A DNA stretch of 39,799 nt from a virus. The translations under genes were made by a program, and so were the position numbers. The notes below the pieces were generated by a model, which saw only the letters and a list, made by a program, of their open reading frames with translations, was not told where the DNA came from and ran no database searches. The stretch is from IMG/VR virus record IMGVR_UViG_3300044691_000650, positions 1-39,799 of that record. One strand, given 5' to 3'. Below, in pieces: positions 36,842 to 39,799 of the stretch (its first letter is position 1; each line of letters opens with the position of its first letter).

Positions 36842-39010
36842 TTAAAAATTCGAAACCCTGGTAAAGCTGAAGTAATTATTCGCAACAGGCGCCCCATACG
36901 ATTCAGAGATCGTGCTATTAAAAGTCATTGACGCATTATCTGTAGACCCATTAAAAAATAATAATCCATTGATCTGAAAACTTGATCCGCCACTTCCGCT
37001 TCCTTGACCTTGAACAGTAAGTGTTTTGGTTGGGCCTATAAGGGAAATTATTATAAATCCTGTTGAGCCTGTTGAAATGCGTAAAGTTGTTGTCACTACG
37101 TAATTCCCAGGGGCTAACGGTGTAAATAACCCTGCGTTGTAATAGTTATTAACGTCAGATTGTTTAGTATCGAAAACAACTGTCCTAGTTCCTGTTGTTG
37201 CTGTAGGAGTAGTAGCCAATCCATACGAGCAGGTTACCGGAACTAGGGATTGTGAAGATAAAAACCAAGCAGACCCATTTGTTGAAAAGATCGCCGATTC
37301 ATTAGCGATATAAGGAATGGAAGATTGTCCTACGATTGTCCCCGTGGGCGGCGCAACACTTACAATCACTCCAGCGTTTGTCTGAAATTGTAAATTAATT
37401 TGCTGGTTGAGCCCCGCATTAACCGCAGGCAAGGTCACTGTATAAGACGATCCGCCTTGGCATATTACGGTAGTCCCAAATGCAGCTGACGTCAAAATAG
37501 TTGTGCCGGTAATTACTGTCACTATATTTCTAGCGGGCGCTCCAAAGATTGTATAAGCAGATGGAGAGCTTGCGATCTTAACTACATCGACGTTTATTTC
37601 TCCGCCTGCTGGGATAGTAATAACTCCCCCGTTGAATCCTGCAAGAGTCGTTGATGCATCAGCACTTTGCAAAACAGAAACTGTAAAAAGCGTGGTGTTT
37701 ATCATTCTAACTCTTAATCCACGGCTAGTGTCGATAGTATTTAAAACAGAATCTATATCCGCGGCAGCGGGAAGTACCCATGTAGAATTTGCAGTTGGTG
37801 AAAAAAGAATTATTGAACCGACTAATTGTCCATTTACAATTGTCCCAGAGTTTGCGGTTAAAGTTACAGGAGCTTTAACAAGGGGAAGTGGAGCACTCAT
37901 TTCTCTAACAGCGATCGAAGATGAAAAGCTATTAGGCTGCGTGAACGCATTATTAGTGCTTAATAGCGGAACACTTCCACTGGCCGCCGGAAATGATACC
38001 GTGAATTTTGTTCCGGTGCTGCCTGACCATTTAAAGCTTAAAATATTTCCAGAAACGTTAGGATTTACATCGTAGGACTGCATGTTAGCATCAGCAACGA
38101 TAAAATTAGTGGTAAACATCATACCGGGTAATGCGTTATCAAAAGCGCCAAAATGATAGCCGCACTGCAACCCATTGACACCCGTGTTAAATCCTATCCC
38201 TCCAGAGAAACGTTTTACGTATTGATTGTCTGCTGTGGGAGCCCTGCTATTAATAGCTGTAGTGGTGCTATCGTTAGCAATATCGCAACCTGAAAACCCA
38301 CCCGATTGTGGATAATTTCCAAGTCCGATATTGTTATCGCCGCCTAAGGCTGACGCACCAAGTCCTATCGATAAATTATTACTTGCAGGTTGCCAAGAAA
38401 ACCCCAGACCTGATAAATTTCCGGTGAATGTCGGATTATTAGACGGCAACGGATTAATATTATCGTAAAAAGATGACGCGATTAAATTCCCAGATACGTC
38501 TGTCGTCGCAGATCCTCTTTGTATCGAAAAATATGAATAACCAGCGCAATTTACTAGTGACGGAAATGATGGACTGGTCGATAAAATCGTTGCGCCAGGA
38601 ACCGCCGCTCCTCCAATGAAATAGATAAAATATTGAGTACTTGGATCCAATGATCCTGGAGTAATTCCCACAACATCGAGGCCATTAATTCCAAGCGTCG
38701 TACCATCCAGAAAACTTGTTCCTGAATTTTGTATATTGCTTGCGCCCGTAGAATCTTTGCAAGCGAAAGGTTGCACAACAAGCTGCTGCGTTCCAGCATC
38801 CGAAAACTTACCGCCCGCAGAATATAACGGAGAAAAATAATTAGCAGCACCATAAATGCTTTGCTGATCGAGAGATAACTTAACATCAGCTCCGGTAATA
38901 GGTGCAAAAGGTGAAACCATTGATCCTATTGTTGATCCAGACGTTAAACCTCGTATTGTCTGAGTTGCTGGATTTGGAGCCTTTGAAATAAGAATTTTTT
39001 CATTAATCAT
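36842..39010 (-). CDS. Large tail/fibre structural protein
   Basis: 722 aa. Residues about 35-170 carry the same landmarks as the decoration-like protein at 9076-9921 (LDQ, AAN, C(K/R)D, NGLD). The middle has a fibre-like NNIGLGNYPQSGGFSGCDI region, then two long Thr/Val/Ser beta regions (SILQSADASTTLAGFNGGVI-like) and a compact end (NSTISESYGAPVANNYFSFT). No catalytic residues stand out, so a non-enzymatic fibre is favoured over a spike with depolymerase activity. Confidence 0.65.
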   Translation of the reverse strand: MINEKILISKAPNPATQTIRGLTSGSTIGSMVSPFAPITGADVKLSLDQQSIYGAANYFSPLYSAGGKFSDAGTQQLVVQPFACKDSTGASNIQNSGTSFLDGTTLGINGLDVVGITPGSLDPSTQYFIYFIGGAAVPGATILSTSPSFPSLVNCAGYSYFSIQRGSATTDVSGNLIASSFYDNINPLPSNNPTFTGNLSGLGFSWQPASNNLSIGLGASALGGDNNIGLGNYPQSGGFSGCDIANDSTTTAINSRAPTADNQYVKRFSGGIGFNTGVNGLQCGYHFGAFDNALPGMMFTTNFIVADANMQSYDVNPNVSGNILSFKWSGSTGTKFTVSFPAASGSVPLLSTNNAFTQPNSFSSSIAVREMSAPLPLVKAPVTLTANSGTIVNGQLVGSIILFSPTANSTWVLPAAADIDSVLNTIDTSRGLRVRMINTTLFTVSVLQSADASTTLAGFNGGVITIPAGGEINVDVVKIASSPSAYTIFGAPARNIVTVITGTTILTSAAFGTTVICQGGSSYTVTLPAVNAGLNQQINLQFQTNAGVIVSVAPPTGTIVGQSSIPYIANESAIFSTNGSAWFLSSQSLVPVTCSYGLATTPTATTGTRTVVFDTKQSDVNNYYNAGLFTPLAPGNYVVTTTLRISTGSTGFIIISLIGPTKTLTVQGQGSGSGGSSFQINGLLFFNGSTDNASMTFNSTISESYGAPVANNYFSFTRVSNF

Positions 39011-39013
39011 TTT

Positions 39014-39193
39014 TTACTCCACAAAAACATAAGGAATGCCTTCATTAACCATTTGATTGCCTGTTTGATCTTCAACCCAAAAATTATATGCAACAGGAGG
39101 AGGCAATACCCCAACTTTTTTTTGATAATTTTGAGTATAAGGACTATTTTTAAATGGACTTACCATATTTCCGAAATTTGAATTCGTATACAT
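39014..39193 (-). CDS. Small protein between fibre genes
   Basis: 59 aa from ATG at 39193 (MYTNSNFGNMVSPFKNSPYT onward, then KKVGVLPPPVAYNFWVEDQT). The ATG overlaps the preceding gene's stop (TAATG) and the stop lies 4 bp before the next ATG. Pro/Asn/aromatic-rich, like short connectors of fibres. Function unknown. Confidence 0.55.
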   Translation of the reverse strand: MYTNSNFGNMVSPFKNSPYTQNYQKKVGVLPPPVAYNFWVEDQTGNQMVNEGIPYVFVE

Positions 39194-39531
39194 TATGGTA
39201 TCTCATACATGGAACAACTATAAGAAGCCGAAGTTTCCGGAGTAATAATGCTAATCGTTGCTCCACCCGGAACAACTAAAACAGAAGGCAATAATTCTGA
39301 CGTTGATGTTGATGTTGAGCCTACTGGAAATACAGCAGTGGTAGTTGAAGAAACCCAAACTCTTAAACCTGGATCATATGAAAATATTAATTCATAAAAT
39401 TTAAAAGCAGTAGGAACAACGAAAGAATCTGGCGTGTCTTCTGTTAAAATTCCCGCAACAATATTTACAGATGGAACTCGTCCAAATGTATTTTTTCCGT
39501 TTATATCTGCTTGCAACGCTAATTTAGTCAT
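39193..39531 (-). CDS. Small beta-rich virion protein
   Basis: 112 aa. Starts MTKLALQADINGKNTFGRVP and continues with beta strands (FYELIFSYDPGLRVWVSSTT; SVLVVPGGATISIITPETS). It is directly behind the tail-fibre gene, so probably fibre-linked. Site AAGGTGATAAA before ATG. Unknown family. Confidence 0.55.
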   Translation of the reverse strand: MTKLALQADINGKNTFGRVPSVNIVAGILTEDTPDSFVVPTAFKFYELIFSYDPGLRVWVSSTTTAVFPVGSTSTSTSELLPSVLVVPGGATISIITPETSASYSCSMYEIP

Positions 39532-39540
39532 TTTATCACC

Positions 39541-39799
39541 TTAAAGTTTTATCATTACATTCCAAAAAGAAGATGGTTGAGTGTTGTTGTGGGGATTTGA
39601 GCCGCCAGTAAACAATGTTCCGCTGCTGGTTGTCGTGGTACGACTGCCATCTCCATAGTTACTGCCGCCCGCTCCTGTACCTATAAATTGACCGCCCCCT
39701 CCAATGCCATGGTTATGAGATGGCTCTTCTGAAATATTTGATGAATGAAAAAATTCACCGGCATAAGAGCCTAAAATTTCATTCGTTAAAGAAACGGTT
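39541..39799 (-). CDS. Tail fibre, 3' part (continues into the left edge)
   Basis: C-terminal 86 codons, in frame to the window edge; the remainder is at 1-1877. Stop at 39541. Bases 39572-39799 repeat the left end with three codon changes in the Gly-rich loop (relative to the left copy Gly to Arg, Arg to Ser, Thr to Ala). Ends PHNNTQPSSFWNVMIKL, the tail-collar signature. Confidence 0.8.
   Translation of the reverse strand, partial: TVSLTNEILGSYAGEFFHSSNISEEPSHNHGIGGGGQFIGTGAGGSNYGDGSRTTTTSSGTLFTGGSNPHNNTQPSSFWNVMIKL
39572..39799. repeat. Terminal overlap, right copy
   Basis: Copy of positions 1-228 with three substitutions, all inside 31 bp of the fibre tip coding region and all changing an amino acid. 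The remaining 225 positions agree. Confidence 0.9.

Overview
This window looks like one complete, AT-rich tailed-phage genome in circular form. The first 228 bases recur at the right end (39572-39799) with three substitutions. Joining the ends restores one unbroken tail-fibre frame, so the unique circle is about 39,571 bp. The structural set (P22-like portal, P22-type coat with separate scaffold, gp4-like adaptor, gp10-like tail hub, ejected internal proteins, several fibre proteins) points to a P22/podovirus-like short-tailed phage. Lar, DUF551 and DUF6948 proteins and RecE/RecT-type recombination genes suggest a gammaproteobacterial host; the species cannot be read from the sequence.

Layout. 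All late genes lie on the minus strand as one block: a zinc-ribbon protein, small terminase, four small proteins, large terminase, portal, small proteins, scaffold, coat, adaptor, hub and ejection proteins (19.4 kb down to position 1), continuing through the circle junction into tail fibre and fibre-like genes (39.8 down to 35.0 kb). The early/accessory block (20.2-35.0 kb) is on the plus strand: many overlapping small genes, a VRR-NUC/endolysin/membrane-protein cassette inserted in the opposite orientation (28.5-29.6 kb), RecE-like and RecT proteins, two tRNAs with tRNA-like elements, and a Gly-X repeat protein. A strong inverted-repeat terminator separates the two blocks at 35.0 kb.

Replication and control. 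Between the blocks lies what reads as a plasmid-style origin: three AT-rich 13-mers, three 22-bp iterons and two perfect DnaA boxes. The DnaA boxes sit inside the 3' end of a winged-helix initiator-like gene whose promoter is flanked by an 11-bp inverted repeat. I see no DNA polymerase, helicase, primase or integrase, so replication probably uses the host machinery recruited through DnaA. Four early promoters share the same -35/17 bp/-10 layout and a TAAGCAC-type box inside the spacer, suggesting one co-regulated early regulon.

Most notable: the origin; an array of CCA-ended tRNA-like elements spaced by (A)GTTTAT behind two normal tRNAs; two small proteins ending in the CaaX-like tetrapeptide CVIL; and an ADP-ribosyltransferase-like segment inside a probable ejected virion protein.
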